A stretch of DNA of 64,000 bases from Streptomyces cadmiisoli (GCF_003261055.1 NZ_CP030073.1:6944001-7008000); one strand, 5' to 3'. Positions 44,634-53,973 are shown, counted from the first letter of the stretch. Made by a program: numbers and translations. The notes: generated from the sequence alone by a model not told the origin.

Positions 44634-44671
44634 CCGCGGGCCCGGCACCTGTTCCGGTGCCGGGCCCGCGG
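44634..44671 (-). terminator. Perfect stem-loop after the 3-hydroxyacyl-CoA dehydrogenase gene
   Basis: CCGCGGGCCCGGCACC (44634-44649) and its full complement GGTGCCGGGCCCGCGG (44656-44671) around the loop TGTTCC. It starts 18 bp past the dehydrogenase stop on the minus strand. Confidence 0.88.
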
Positions 44672-44688
44672 GGCGTCACGTTGTGTGA

Positions 44689-45564
44689 TCAGCCGTAGGT
44701 GTAGAAGCCGGAGCCGCTCTTGCGGCCGAGGCGGCCCGCGTCGACCATGCGCTGGAGCAGCGGGGGAGCGGCGTACAGCGGCTCCTTGTACTCGTCGTAC
44801 ATGCTCTGCGCCACCGAGGCGACCGTGTCCAGGCCGATCAGGTCGGACAGCTTCAGCGGGCCCATCGGGTGGGCGCAGCCCATCTCCATGCCGTTGTCGA
44901 TGTCCTCGCGGCTCGCGATACCCGACTCGAACATCCGGATCGCGGAGAGGAGGTAGGGGATCAGCAGCGCGTTGACGACGAAACCGGAGCGGTCCTGGGC
45001 GCGGATCGCGTGCTTGCCGAGCGCCTTCTCGGCGAACAGCTGGGCACGGCTCAGCGTGCCCTCGGAGGTGGTCAGCGCCGGGATCAGCTCCACGAGCTGC
45101 TGGACCGGCGCCGGGTTGAAGAAGTGGATGCCGATGACCTGGTCCGGCCGCGCGGTGGCGACGGCCAGCCGCACCAGCGGGATGGAGGAGGTGTTGGAGG
45201 CCAGGATCGCGTCGGGGCGGGTCACCACCTGGTCGAGCACCTGGAAGATCTCGGTCTTGACCTGCTCGTTCTCGACGACGGCCTCGATCACCAGATCCCG
45301 GTCGGCGAACTCGCCGAGGTCGGTGGTGAAGGTCAGCCGCGCCAGGGTGGTCTCCCGCTCCTCCTCGGAGATCTTCCCCCGTTCAGCGGCCTTGCTCAGC
45401 GAGTTGAACAGCCGTGTGCGGCCGATCTCCAAGGCCTCGCCGGTGGTCTCCGCGACCTTCACCTCCAGCCCGGAGCGGGCGCACACCTCGGCGATGCCTG
45501 CTCCCATCTGGCCGCAGCCCACCACTCCGACGCGCGCAATATCACCCGAGAAGCCGGTCACCAT
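44689..45564 (-). CDS. 3-hydroxybutyryl-CoA (3-hydroxyacyl-CoA) dehydrogenase
   Basis: A 291-residue NAD-dependent dehydrogenase. The Rossmann loop is GVVGCGQMGAGIAE; the catalytic His is in GIHFFNPAP and Glu in the conserved LVELIP block. The C-terminal domain closes on SGFVVNALLIPYLL and FYTYG. It oxidises 3-hydroxybutyryl-CoA to acetoacetyl-CoA in fatty-acid or butyrate metabolism; in streptomycetes such genes also feed butyryl/crotonyl-CoA pools. ATG at 45564; no adjacent beta-oxidation partner. Followed by a strong terminator. Confidence 0.93.
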   Translation of the reverse strand: MVTGFSGDIARVGVVGCGQMGAGIAEVCARSGLEVKVAETTGEALEIGRTRLFNSLSKAAERGKISEEERETTLARLTFTTDLGEFADRDLVIEAVVENEQVKTEIFQVLDQVVTRPDAILASNTSSIPLVRLAVATARPDQVIGIHFFNPAPVQQLVELIPALTTSEGTLSRAQLFAEKALGKHAIRAQDRSGFVVNALLIPYLLSAIRMFESGIASREDIDNGMEMGCAHPMGPLKLSDLIGLDTVASVAQSMYDEYKEPLYAAPPLLQRMVDAGRLGRKSGSGFYTYG

Positions 45565-45736
45565 CGTCCCCTTCGCTGAGCCCTACGCAGACGGCAGGTC
45601 CACCGGGTTACGGCGCCTGCTCCGTTCGTGCACGTTACCCGTAAGTATCGATGATCGATCGTCGGGGTGGGGGCATCCTTGGCCGCGGAGACGATCCGTG
45701 ACGGTGCGGATCCGCAGCGTATGGGGTGGTTCCTTC

Positions 45737-46957
45737 ATGGCACGGCTGTCACGTCGGGCGTTCACGCTGGCCGCACTGTCCACCCTCGTGGCGGGTAGGG
45801 AAGCGGGCGCGGCACCTCTGTTGCCGCGCGCGGCCGCACAGATGCGGGGCATGTGGCTGGCGACCGTGACCAACCGCGACTGGCCGTCCCGGACCGGGCT
45901 GACGGCGGCGCAGCAGCGCGCCGAACTGATCGCCCAGCTGGACACGGCCGTGCGCCGCCGCCTCAACACGGTGATCTTCCAGGTGCGGCCGATGGCCGAC
46001 GCGCTGTGGCCCTCGCCGTACGAGCCGTGGTCGGAGTACCTCACCGGCACCCAGGGCCGGCATCCCGGCTGGGACCCGCTCGGCACGGCCGTCACCGAGG
46101 CGCACGCGCGGGGGCTGGAGCTGCACGCCTGGTTCAACCCGCTGCGGGTGGCGATCCACACCGACCCCAAGAAGCTGGTCGCCTCGCATCCGGCCCGGAA
46201 GTACCCCGGCTGGGTGGTGGCGCACGGCGGCAGGCTCTACTACAACCCCGGCGTGCCCGACGTGCGCGCCTTCGTTCAGAAGGCGATGCTCGACGCGGTG
46301 GCCAGGTATCCGGTGGACGCGGTTCACTTCGACGACTACTTCTACCCGTACCCGATCGCGGGCCAGACCTTCGACGACGACGACGCGTACGACGCCTACG
46401 GCGGCGCGTTCCCGAACAGAGCGGACTGGCGGCGCGACAACATCGACCGGCTGGTGCGCGACACGGCGGCCGGCATCAAGGCCGTCCGGCCCGGCACCCG
46501 GTTCGGGATCAGCCCGTTCGGGGTCTGGCGCAACGCCGAGACCGATCCGCGCGGCTCCGACACCAGGGCCCTGCAGACCTACGACGATCTCTACGCGGAC
46601 ACCCGCAAGTGGGTGCGGGAGAACTGGATCGACTACGTGTGCCCGCAGTTGTACTGGCACATCGGCAACGCCGCGGCCGACTACGCCAAACTGGTGCCCT
46701 GGTGGGCGCAGACGGTGAAGGGGACCCGCACGCAGCTCTACGTGGGCGAGGCGCTCTACCGGGCCGGTGCCGCCGGGCAGCCCGCGGCCTTGCAGAACGT
46801 GGCCGAGCTGTCCCGGCACCTGACGCTGGCCCGCGCCCACCCCGAGGTCCGCGGGCATGTCTTCTTCGCCGCCACCGAGGTGGCGAAGGACGCCAAGGGC
46901 GCGATGGCGCGGGTCGTCGCCGACCACTACCAGCAGTCGGCGATGCCCCCGCGCTGA
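45737..46957 (+). CDS. Tat-exported glycoside-hydrolase-like (GHL10/DUF187) protein
   Basis: A 406-residue secreted protein. The N-terminus MARLSRRAFTLAALSTLVAG is a twin-arginine signal (SRRAF). The mature part is a TIM barrel of the glycosyl-hydrolase-like 10 family: MRGMWLATVTNRDWPS, a YFYPYPI strand with VHFDDYFYPYP and the Asp in DYVCPQLYWHIG. Members act on cell wall or surface glycans; the substrate is unknown. ATG at 45737; a GTG upstream at 45699 would add 12 residues before the signal and is unlikely. It stands alone, 172 bp from the divergent dehydrogenase gene. Confidence 0.85.
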   Translation: MARLSRRAFTLAALSTLVAGREAGAAPLLPRAAAQMRGMWLATVTNRDWPSRTGLTAAQQRAELIAQLDTAVRRRLNTVIFQVRPMADALWPSPYEPWSEYLTGTQGRHPGWDPLGTAVTEAHARGLELHAWFNPLRVAIHTDPKKLVASHPARKYPGWVVAHGGRLYYNPGVPDVRAFVQKAMLDAVARYPVDAVHFDDYFYPYPIAGQTFDDDDAYDAYGGAFPNRADWRRDNIDRLVRDTAAGIKAVRPGTRFGISPFGVWRNAETDPRGSDTRALQTYDDLYADTRKWVRENWIDYVCPQLYWHIGNAAADYAKLVPWWAQTVKGTRTQLYVGEALYRAGAAGQPAALQNVAELSRHLTLARAHPEVRGHVFFAATEVAKDAKGAMARVVADHYQQSAMPPR

Positions 46958-46958
46958 A

Positions 46959-47156
46959 TCACCGTCCGGAGGTTTCCCTGTGCCGGATCTCGGTGTCGGG
47001 GCCGGGTGAGCACACGCCTTCGTGCCCGTCCTGGAAGCGGACGCGGTACGGGGGGTTGCCCTCGCGGCCCATCACTTCGACGATCTCGCCGACCTTGTCG
47101 TGTTGGCCGACCACCCTGCCGTGCTGAACAAGCTGGTCGCCCACGCTTGCGTGCAT
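46959..47156 (-). CDS. DUF1918 small protein
   Basis: A 65-residue protein of the DUF1918 family, recognised by ASVGDQLVQHGRVVGQ, DKVGEIVEV and PPYRVRFQDGHEGV. These SH3-barrel-like proteins are common in actinobacteria without known function. The ATG at 47156 follows GAGGAGG; the long upstream frame is a shadow. Its stop is one base from the convergent glycosidase stop. Confidence 0.88.
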   Translation of the reverse strand: MHASVGDQLVQHGRVVGQHDKVGEIVEVMGREGNPPYRVRFQDGHEGVCSPGPDTEIRHRETSGR

Positions 47157-47254
47157 CTGGGGCCTCCTCACCATGTCACGGACAGCGGAAGCGGCGGTCC
47201 CTGGCCTTTTGAGTCTACGGCGGTCAGGACCCGTCGGTACCGGCTCGTGCGGCC

Positions 47255-48169
47255 TCAGCTCCGCGCCCGTTGCGTGACGGCGATGCAGACCAGCACGGCC
47301 GCGGCCGTCACCGGAGCGGCCACTGTCACGTGTTCGCCCAGCAACAGCACCGACCACACCAGTGTGAGCAGCGGTTGGGCCAACTGCAACTGGCTGGCCC
47401 GGGGGATGCCGATGGCGGCCATGCCCCGGTACCAGACCACCAGGCCGAGGAACTGCGAGCCCGCGGCGACCCAGATCACCCCGGCGACGCTGTGCGCGGT
47501 GAGCCGGACGGGCTCGTGCGCCAGGGCCACCGCGGCGGCCGGCACGGTCAGCGGCAGGCAGAGCACCAGTGCCCAGCCGATCACCTGCCAGCCCGGCATG
47601 ATCCGGGCCAGCCGCCCGCCCTCGGTGTAGCCGGCCGCGCACACCAGCAGCGCGGCGAACAGGTACAGATCGGCGCTGGACAGCGCGCCGCCGCTCTGCT
47701 GCACCGTGAACACCAGCACCGCCGCCGCGCCGACCAGTGCCGCGGCCCAGAAGGTGCGCGAGGGACGGGCGCCGACGCGCAGCGCGGACATCACGGCGGT
47801 GGTCAGCGGCAGCAGGCCGACCACGACCGCGGCGTGCGCGGTGGTGGAGGTCCGCAGGGCGAGCGTGGTCAGCAGCGGGAAGCCGACGACGACACCGGCG
47901 GCGACCACCGCGAGGCCGGCCCAGTGGGACCGGGCCGGCGGCGCGACGCGCAGGAGCAGCAGACAGGCTCCCGCGAGGAACGCCGCGAGCACGCTGCGCA
48001 CGGCGACCAGCGACCAGGGGCCGAAGCCCTCCAGGCCCCAGGCGGTGGCGGGGAAGGTGAGGGAGAAGGCGGTGACGCCGAGGGCGGCCTGCACGGTGCC
48101 CGAGGGGGACCTCGGTGTACCGCTGACCGCTATCGCGGTCGGGGCGATAGCGCTACTCTGTGCTCTCAT
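47255..48169 (-). CDS. EamA/DMT-family membrane exporter
   Basis: A 304-residue protein with ten hydrophobic segments in two EamA repeats (TAFSLTFPATAWGLEGFG, LKALRTSTTAHAAVVVGLLPL-type end and IGIPRASQLQLAQPLLTLVW). Members export amino acids or other metabolites. The ATG at 48169 shares bases with the divergent MocR start (the CATG). A TACGCT on the minus strand 8 bases upstream would give a leaderless message. The first 25 codons contain AGA, ATA, AGT and ACA and the operator, and the GTG at 48094 is an alternative start. Regulated, presumably, by the MocR protein. Confidence 0.85.
   Translation of the reverse strand: MRAQSSAIAPTAIAVSGTPRSPSGTVQAALGVTAFSLTFPATAWGLEGFGPWSLVAVRSVLAAFLAGACLLLLRVAPPARSHWAGLAVVAAGVVVGFPLLTTLALRTSTTAHAAVVVGLLPLTTAVMSALRVGARPSRTFWAAALVGAAAVLVFTVQQSGGALSSADLYLFAALLVCAAGYTEGGRLARIMPGWQVIGWALVLCLPLTVPAAAVALAHEPVRLTAHSVAGVIWVAAGSQFLGLVVWYRGMAAIGIPRASQLQLAQPLLTLVWSVLLLGEHVTVAAPVTAAAVLVCIAVTQRARS
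48128..48152. promoter_or_regulatory. Operator-like dyad CGCTATCG-N9-CGATAGCG
   Basis: Perfect 8-bp arms at 48128-48135 and 48145-48152. It lies 16 bp before the mocR start and inside the first codons of the eamA frame as drawn; a TACTCT (48154-48159) follows it as a -10 box of mocR. It probably binds the MocR protein. Confidence 0.7.
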
Positions 48170-49601
48170 GCAAGAGCGTAGCAGTGTCGGTGAACTGGCG
48201 AACCAGCTGCGGAGCGAGCTGAACCACTACTCTCCGGGTGGAAAGCTCCCGTCGAGCCGGGTGCTCGTCGAACGGTTCCGGGTGAGCCCGGTGACCGTCT
48301 CCCGGGCGCTCGCGCAACTGGCGGCCGAAGGGCTCGTCGTGACCCGGCCGGGCGCCGGTGCCTTCCGGGCCCGGCCCCGGGCCGGCGGCGCGGCCCAGGG
48401 CGACACCTCCTGGCAGGAGGTCGCCCTCAGCGCGGACGCGTCCACCGAGGTCGTACCGCGCTCGGTGGACGCCTCCGGCGTGCTCGTCTCGCTGGCCGCT
48501 CCGCCGCCCGGCGTGATCGAGTTCAACGGCGGCTATCTGCACCCCTCCCTCCAGCCGGAGCGGGCGATGGCCGCCGCGCTCTCCCGGGCCGGGCGCCGTC
48601 CCGGGGCCTGGGGGCGACCGCCGATGGAGGGGCTGCCGGAGCTGCGCGAGTGGTTCGCCCGCAGCATCGGCGACACCGTGGGCCCGGCCGACGTGCTGGT
48701 CAGCGCGGGCGGGCAGACCGCGCTGACCACCGCGCTGCGCGCGCTCGCCCCGCCCGGCGCCCCCGTCCTGGTCGAGTCGCCCACCTACCCGGGCATGCTG
48801 GCCATCGCCCGAGCGGCGGGGCTGCGACCGCTGCCGGTGCCCGTCGACGCGGACGGTGTGCGGCCCGCGCTGCTCGCCGACGCGTTCCGGGCGAGCGGCG
48901 CCCGCGTCTTCGTCTGCCAGCCGCTGTTCCAGAACCCCACCGGCGCCGTCCTCGCCCCCGAACGGCGCGGGGAGGTGCTGCGCATCGCACGGGAGGCCGG
49001 TGCCTTCGTCGTCGAGGACGACTTCGTACGGCGGCTGGTGCACGCGGACGCGCCGCCGCTGCCGCGTCCCCTGGCCGCCGAGGATCCAGACGGCGTCGTC
49101 GTGCACGTCGGTTCGCTGACCAAGGCGACCTCGCCCAGCTTCCGGGTGAGCGCCCTGGCCGCGCGGGGCCCGGTCCTGGAACGGCTGCGCGCCATCCAGG
49201 TCGTCGACACCTTCTTCGTGCCCCGGCCGCTCCAGGAGGCCGCGCTGGAACTGGTCGGTTCGCCCGCCTGGCCGCGCCACCTGCGGACCGTCGCGGCCGA
49301 GCTGAAGGTCCGCCGGGACGCGATGACGTCCGCGCTGCGCCTGCGGCTGCCCGAACTCGCGCTGCCGCACGTCCCGTCGGGCGGCTACCACCTGTGGCTG
49401 CGGCTGCCGGACGGGACCGACGAGTCGGCGTTCACCGCCGCCGCCCTGCGCGCCGGAGTCGCGATCGCACCGGGCCGCCCGTACTTCAGTGCCGAACCCC
49501 CGGCGGGCCACGTCCGGTTGAGCTTCGCCGCGGTGGCGGGCACCGGCGAGATCACGGAGGGGGTGCGGCGGCTGCGGGCGGCCTGCGACGAGCTGCTGTG
49601 A
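48168..49601 (+). CDS. MocR/GntR-aminotransferase-type regulator
   Basis: A 477-residue regulator joining a GntR winged helix (about 1-70: LANQLRSELNHYSPGGKLPS, FRVSPVTVSRALAQLAAEG) to a fold-type I aminotransferase-like domain (about 115-477). The PLP-binding Lys is in GSLTKATSPSFR. Such proteins sense PLP-linked amino acids or vitamin B6 and control neighbouring exporters. ATG at 48168 overlaps the divergent exporter start; a TACTCT at 48154-48159 makes leaderless transcription likely. The operator-like dyad lies just upstream. Confidence 0.93.
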   Translation: MQERSSVGELANQLRSELNHYSPGGKLPSSRVLVERFRVSPVTVSRALAQLAAEGLVVTRPGAGAFRARPRAGGAAQGDTSWQEVALSADASTEVVPRSVDASGVLVSLAAPPPGVIEFNGGYLHPSLQPERAMAAALSRAGRRPGAWGRPPMEGLPELREWFARSIGDTVGPADVLVSAGGQTALTTALRALAPPGAPVLVESPTYPGMLAIARAAGLRPLPVPVDADGVRPALLADAFRASGARVFVCQPLFQNPTGAVLAPERRGEVLRIAREAGAFVVEDDFVRRLVHADAPPLPRPLAAEDPDGVVVHVGSLTKATSPSFRVSALAARGPVLERLRAIQVVDTFFVPRPLQEAALELVGSPAWPRHLRTVAAELKVRRDAMTSALRLRLPELALPHVPSGGYHLWLRLPDGTDESAFTAAALRAGVAIAPGRPYFSAEPPAGHVRLSFAAVAGTGEITEGVRRLRAACDELL

Positions 49602-49652
49602 CCACGGCGAAAATCCCTCGACGCCGGCCCCGGCGCCTGCGATTCTCCCGGC

Positions 49653-50072
49653 ATGACCGAGGGCTACGAGATCTCCGACGACCCCGACCGCATCGGCGCC
49701 GGGCGGGTGCACCGGTGGCTGTCGACCGACGCGTACTGGGCGGTCGGACGCTCCCGTGAGAAGCAGGACCGCGCCATCGCCGGCTCGGTCAACTTCGGCG
49801 TGTACGACGCGGTGTCGGGCGAGCAGGTGGCGTACGCCCGGATCGTGACCGACCACGCCACGTTCGCCTGGCTGTGCGATGTGTACGTCGATCCGTCGGT
49901 GCGGGGCAAGGGGATCGGCACGGCGCTGGCCGAAGCAGTACGGGAGCGGATGCGGCTGTACGGGGTGCGGCGTGTGCTGCTGGCCACGCACGATGCGCAC
50001 ACGGTGTACGAGAAGGCCGGATTCGCCCCGCTCGAACGGCCCGACCAGTGGATGGCGCTCCTCTTCGAGTGA
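49653..50072 (+). CDS. GNAT-family acetyltransferase
   Basis: A 139-residue N-acetyltransferase. The acetyl-CoA site is visible in DVYVDPSVRGKGIGTALAEAV (motif A, RGKGIG) and the C-terminal beta-bulge HTVYEKAGFAPLERPDQWM. Acceptor unknown; the small YARIVTDHATFAWLCD type often acts on amino-group substrates. ATG at 49653 lacks a clear ribosome-binding site. Downstream of mocR by 51 bp in the same direction. Confidence 0.92.
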   Translation: MTEGYEISDDPDRIGAGRVHRWLSTDAYWAVGRSREKQDRAIAGSVNFGVYDAVSGEQVAYARIVTDHATFAWLCDVYVDPSVRGKGIGTALAEAVRERMRLYGVRRVLLATHDAHTVYEKAGFAPLERPDQWMALLFE

Positions 50073-50168
50073 GGCGTTTGGCGGCAGTTGTCCGGCTGAT
50101 CCTGACCTTCCAGTAAGGTTTCGCCAATACCTCTTGACCTGCGCACTCTCCCGGCACACGATCCCCAC

Positions 50169-50762
50169 ATGGCAGTTCGGGTCACATTCGTCGCCGCGGC
50201 GCGCGGTTCCTCGCTGCTCGGCGAGCGGTTCGAGGACGACCGGCCGCTGGACCAGGCGGGCTGGGACGAGGTGCAGCGCGTCGCCCACGGCCTCGTGCCG
50301 CTCGCGGCGGCCGAGCTGCGCTACTGCTCGCCCACGCCGCGCAGTCGCGCGACCGGCGACGCCCTCGGCTACGCCCCGCTGGTGCAACTCGCGCTGCGGG
50401 ACTGCGACATGGGCCGGTGGCGGGGGCTGACCCTCGGTGAGGCGATGGCGCGCGAGCCGGACGCCGTGGACGCCTGGCTGGCCGACCCGCGCTCCCTGCC
50501 GCACGGCGGTGAGTCGCTGCTGACCTTCATCGGCCGGGTCGGCAGCTGGCTCGACACCCGGCCGGGCGAGGACGGCGGCCGGATCGTCGCCGTGGCCGAG
50601 CCCTCCGTGATCCGCGCCGCCCTGGTGTACGCCCTGAAGGCTCCGCCCGCGACGTACTGGAACCTCGACGTCCGCCCGCTGTCGACCACCACCGTCACCG
50701 GTCACGCCGGCCGCTGGAATCTGCGCTTCGACGCGGGCGCGGCTCAGTCCACCCTGATGTAG
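50169..50762 (+). CDS. Histidine-phosphatase-fold protein without either catalytic histidine
   Basis: A 197-residue protein with the layout of the histidine phosphatase (phosphoglycerate-mutase-like) superfamily: LDQAGWDEVQRVAHGLVPLA, a TPRSRATGDAL segment and a RDCDMGRWRGLTLGEAM segment. However, the RHG motif at the N-terminus reads FVAAARGSS, and the second catalytic His region reads VAVAEPSVIRAAL where SHGGVIRAL is expected. Both His are gone, so a phosphomonoesterase activity would be unlikely; a binding or regulatory role is possible. ATG at 50169; the 3' end overlaps the convergent DUF6314 gene by 19 bp. Confidence 0.8.
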   Translation: MAVRVTFVAAARGSSLLGERFEDDRPLDQAGWDEVQRVAHGLVPLAAAELRYCSPTPRSRATGDALGYAPLVQLALRDCDMGRWRGLTLGEAMAREPDAVDAWLADPRSLPHGGESLLTFIGRVGSWLDTRPGEDGGRIVAVAEPSVIRAALVYALKAPPATYWNLDVRPLSTTTVTGHAGRWNLRFDAGAAQSTLM

Positions 50763-51187
50763 TCGGTGGTCAGCACCAGATCCTTCGCCGGGCCGCGGAC
50801 CCGCCAGACGGTCCGCCAGTGGCCCCGGTCGCGGACGGTGAACTCGCCCCGGTAGAGGTCGGCCGAGCAAGGATGGTCGGCGACGTGCCGTCCGTTCGCC
50901 AGGTCCAGGTCGTGGAACGGGCGGCCGTCCGCGAACCGCACGTCCGCCGCGGAGGGCACCGGCCCCGGCAGGAAGCGCAGGGTGCGCTCGGCCGGCCGGG
51001 GCACGCCCCGCCAGACGAACGTGCCGCTCTCCTCGTGCAGCAGCCCGCCACCGTCCAGCGGGCCGAAGACGGTCGTGCCGGTGAATTCCCCGTGGTCGCC
51101 GCTCGCCAGATCCCGCACGTCACGTCCGACCCGCCAGTGCCCGGCCAGATGTGCCAGCACATCCCGTACCGGCCAGAACTCACCCAT
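50744..51187 (-). CDS. DUF6314-type protein
   Basis: A 147-residue cytoplasmic protein. LAGHWRVGRDVRDLASGDHG and GGGLLHEESGTFVWRG, then FADGRPFHDLDLANG and a closing LTTDYIRVD, indicate the DUF6314 family, whose lipocalin-like barrel has no known ligand. The ATG at 51187 opens the conserved part; the frame continues 45 codons upstream without similarity. Convergent with the histidine-phosphatase-like gene. Confidence 0.8.
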   Translation of the reverse strand: MGEFWPVRDVLAHLAGHWRVGRDVRDLASGDHGEFTGTTVFGPLDGGGLLHEESGTFVWRGVPRPAERTLRFLPGPVPSAADVRFADGRPFHDLDLANGRHVADHPCSADLYRGEFTVRDRGHWRTVWRVRGPAKDLVLTTDYIRVD

Positions 51188-51360
51188 CCCGTCCCGCTCT
51201 CCGTCCCGCCCGTCGCCGGCGACGATCCCTGGCGCCGCCTCGCCCTTCCCATCCTGCCGTTCCCGGTGCCGGCCGGGGCACGCCGTGGCGAACAGCTCAC
51301 CATGCCGGCCGCCCGCCTCCACGGCGGGGACACACCGTGGAGCCGGGCGGCCGGCTCGGA

Positions 51361-53637
51361 CTATTTGAAGGAGCGCAGTCGCAGGCTGTTGGTGACGACG
51401 AAGACGGACGAGAACGCCATCGCCGCACCCGCGATCATCGGGTTCAGCAGGCCGGCCGCGGCCAGGGGCAGGGCGGCGACGTTGTAGCCGAAAGCCCAGA
51501 ACAGATTGCCCTTGATGGTGGACAGCGTCCTGCGGGAGAGCCGGATGGCGTCCGCCGCCACGCGCAGGTCGCCGCGGACGAGGGTCAGATCACCGGCCTC
51601 GATGGCGGCGTCGGTGCCGGTGCCCATGGCCAGGCCGAGGTCCGCGGTGGCCAGGGCGGCCGCGTCGTTGACGCCGTCGCCGATCATCGCGACCGAACGG
51701 CCCTCGGCCCTGAGCCGCTCGACGACCGCCACCTTGTCCTCGGGCAGCACCTCCGCGATCACCTCGTCGATCCCGACGGCCCGTGCCACGGACTCGGCGA
51801 CCAGCCGGTTGTCGCCGGTCAGCAGGACCGGGTGCAGCCCCAGCGCGCGCAGTTCGGCGACGGCCCGGGCACTGGTGTCCTTGATCGCGTCGGCCACCGT
51901 GAGGACACCGCGCGCCCGGCCGTCCCAGGCCACGGCCACCGCGGTACGCCCCTCGGTCTCCGCCGCGGCCTTGGCCCCGGCCAGCTCCGGCGGCAGCTCG
52001 ACGGCCCACTCGCCGAGCAGCTTCTCGCGTCCCACCAGCACCGCGTGCCCGTCCACGACGCCCTGGACGCCGAGGCCGGCGACGCTCTCGAAGTTCTCCG
52101 GTACGGGCAGGCCGCCGACCCGTTCGATCGCCCCGGCGGCGATCGCCCGGGCGACGGGGTGCTCGGAGGCGTGCTCCAGCGCGCCGGCCAGGCGCAGCAG
52201 TTCGGTCTCGTCGACGCCCTCGGCGACGTACACGTCCTGGAGCGTCATCCGGCCCGTGGTGACGGTCCCCGTCTTGTCCAGGACGACGGTGTCGACCCGG
52301 CGGGTGGACTCCAGGACCTCGGGTCCCTTGATCAGGATGCCGAGCTGCGCCCCGCGTCCGGTGCCGACCATGAGCGCCGTCGGGGTGGCGAGTCCCAGCG
52401 CGCACGGGCAGGCGATGATCAGGACGGCCACGGCCGCGGTGAAGGCGGCGGTCGCGTCGCCGGTGGCACCGAGCCAGGCGCCGAGCGTGCCCGCGGCGAT
52501 CAGCAGGACGATCGGCACGAAGATCCCGGAGATCCGGTCGGCGAGACGCTGCACGGCGGCCTTGCCGTTCTGCGCGTCCTCCACCAGCCGGGCCATCCGG
52601 GCGAGCTGGGTGTCCGCGCCGACTCGGGTCGCCTCGACGACGAGCCGGCCCCCGGCGTTCACGGTGGCACCGGTGACGGCGTCCCCGACGGTCACGTCGG
52701 CCGGCACCGATTCGCCGGTGAGCATGGCGGCGTCGACGGCCGAGACGCCCTCGACCACGGTGCCGTCGGTGGCGATCTTCTCACCGGGCCGCACGACGAA
52801 GCGGTCGCCGACCGCCAGCTGCCCGACCGGGATCCGCACCTCTTGTCCCGCGCGCAGCACGGCGACGTCCTTGGCGCCCAGCTCCAGCAGCGCGCGCATC
52901 GCCGCGCCCGCCCGGCGCTTGGACTTCGCCTCCAGGTAGCGCCCGGCGAGGATGAAGACGGTGACGCCGGCCGCGGCTTCCAGGTAGATGGCGGAGGAGC
53001 CGTCGGCGCGGGAGACGGTGAACTCGAAGCCGTGCCGCATCCCCGGCATGCCGGCGTGTCCGAAGAACAGCGCCCACAGCGACCAGCCGAGCGCGGCGAG
53101 CGTGCCGATGGACACCAGCGTGTCCATCGTCGCGGCACCGTGCCGGGCGTTGACGAGCGCCGCCCGGTGGAACGGCAGGGCGCCCCAGACGACGACGGGG
53201 GCGGCCAGGGTCAGCGAGAGCCACTGCCAGTTGTCGAACTGGAGGGTCGGCACCATCGCCATCAGCACCACGGGCACGGACAGGGCGAGGGAGACGAGCA
53301 GCCGCTGCCGCAGGGAGAGCGGTTCGCCGTCCGCCGCGGCGGGGGTCTCGGTGCCGGGCGTGGTGCCGGTGTCGGGGGGAGGCGGCTCCTCGGCGGTGTA
53401 GCCGGTCTTCTCCACGGTGGATATGAGGTCGGCGACCTCGACGCCCGCCGGATAGGAGATCTTCGCCTTCTCCGTGGCGTAGTTGACCGTCGCCGTGACG
53501 CCGTCCATCCGGTTGAGCTTCTTCTCGACGCGGGCGGCGCAGGAGGCGCAGGTCATGCCGCCGATGGAGAGCTCCACCCGGGAGGTGGGCACCGGCACCG
53601 TGCCGGGCGGCGCCTTCTCGGGAGCCGTGCTGGTCAT
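51361..53637 (-). CDS. copA: Copper-translocating P-type ATPase
   Basis: A 758-residue P1B ATPase exporting Cu(I). The N-terminal metal-binding domain has GMTCASC with Cys30/Cys33; the membrane CPC site is in [14 protein letters not shown]; the phosphorylation site is DKTGTVT and the hinge GDGVND. Eight membrane segments are expected. ATG at 53637 follows AGGAGAT. It lies downstream of a CsoR-type operator (53919-53935), with a short open frame between (53679-53837), and is divergent from argC. It detoxifies cytoplasmic copper. Confidence 0.95.
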   Translation of the reverse strand: MTSTAPEKAPPGTVPVPTSRVELSIGGMTCASCAARVEKKLNRMDGVTATVNYATEKAKISYPAGVEVADLISTVEKTGYTAEEPPPPDTGTTPGTETPAAADGEPLSLRQRLLVSLALSVPVVLMAMVPTLQFDNWQWLSLTLAAPVVVWGALPFHRAALVNARHGAATMDTLVSIGTLAALGWSLWALFFGHAGMPGMRHGFEFTVSRADGSSAIYLEAAAGVTVFILAGRYLEAKSKRRAGAAMRALLELGAKDVAVLRAGQEVRIPVGQLAVGDRFVVRPGEKIATDGTVVEGVSAVDAAMLTGESVPADVTVGDAVTGATVNAGGRLVVEATRVGADTQLARMARLVEDAQNGKAAVQRLADRISGIFVPIVLLIAAGTLGAWLGATGDATAAFTAAVAVLIIACPCALGLATPTALMVGTGRGAQLGILIKGPEVLESTRRVDTVVLDKTGTVTTGRMTLQDVYVAEGVDETELLRLAGALEHASEHPVARAIAAGAIERVGGLPVPENFESVAGLGVQGVVDGHAVLVGREKLLGEWAVELPPELAGAKAAAETEGRTAVAVAWDGRARGVLTVADAIKDTSARAVAELRALGLHPVLLTGDNRLVAESVARAVGIDEVIAEVLPEDKVAVVERLRAEGRSVAMIGDGVNDAAALATADLGLAMGTGTDAAIEAGDLTLVRGDLRVAADAIRLSRRTLSTIKGNLFWAFGYNVAALPLAAAGLLNPMIAGAAMAFSSVFVVTNSLRLRSFK

Positions 53638-53678
53638 TGCGTATCTCCTGGGGGAGGCCGGGGCGCGCAGCGTCCGTA

Positions 53679-53837
53679 TCAGCGGAGCGACGCGTCCCGG
53701 CGCGGAAGTGAATGCGCGGTGTCGTCGCGCGGCGGGTCCCGGCGGGAGCGTCGGACGCGGCCCGCGGTCTCCCGGCCGGCCTCGGCGACGGCACCGCGGG
53801 CGGTGTCCCGGGTGCCGGAGTTCGCCTCGACGGTCAT
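53679..53837 (-). CDS. Short ORF in the copper operon leader, 52 codons
   Basis: ATG at 53837 sits 7 bases after GAGGAA, a good ribosome-binding site, and the frame runs [20 protein letters not shown] then GRETAG, followed by an Arg-rich tail to a TGA at 53679. The [12 protein letters not shown] stretch resembles the last helix of heavy-metal-associated (CopZ-like) domains (AVEEAGYE), but the metal-binding CxxC part is absent. It lies between the CsoR operator and copA, so it would be transcribed with copA. It may be a decayed copper chaperone, or a leader ORF. Weak evidence. Confidence 0.45.
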   Translation of the reverse strand: MTVEANSGTRDTARGAVAEAGRETAGRVRRSRRDPPRDDTAHSLPRRDASLR

Positions 53838-53918
53838 GGTGGTTTCCTCGGGTCGTGTATGTGTGGCCGGTCAGCGGAGGGCTCGGGTTCCCCGGGCTCC
53901 CCGTCCACACCACACACT

Positions 53919-53935
53919 ATACCCCTAGGGGGTAT
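53919..53935 (-). promoter_or_regulatory. CsoR-type operator over the copper promoter
   Basis: ATACCCCTAGGGGGTAT: perfect 7-bp arms around TAG, the classical G-C tract dyad of CsoR. On the minus strand TATAGT (53916-53921) overlaps it and gives a -10 box for copA. Cu(I) binding to CsoR would release it. Confidence 0.85.
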
Positions 53936-53973
53936 GGGGTACACCCGGATGGCGTCCGGCGGCCCGCGGAGCG

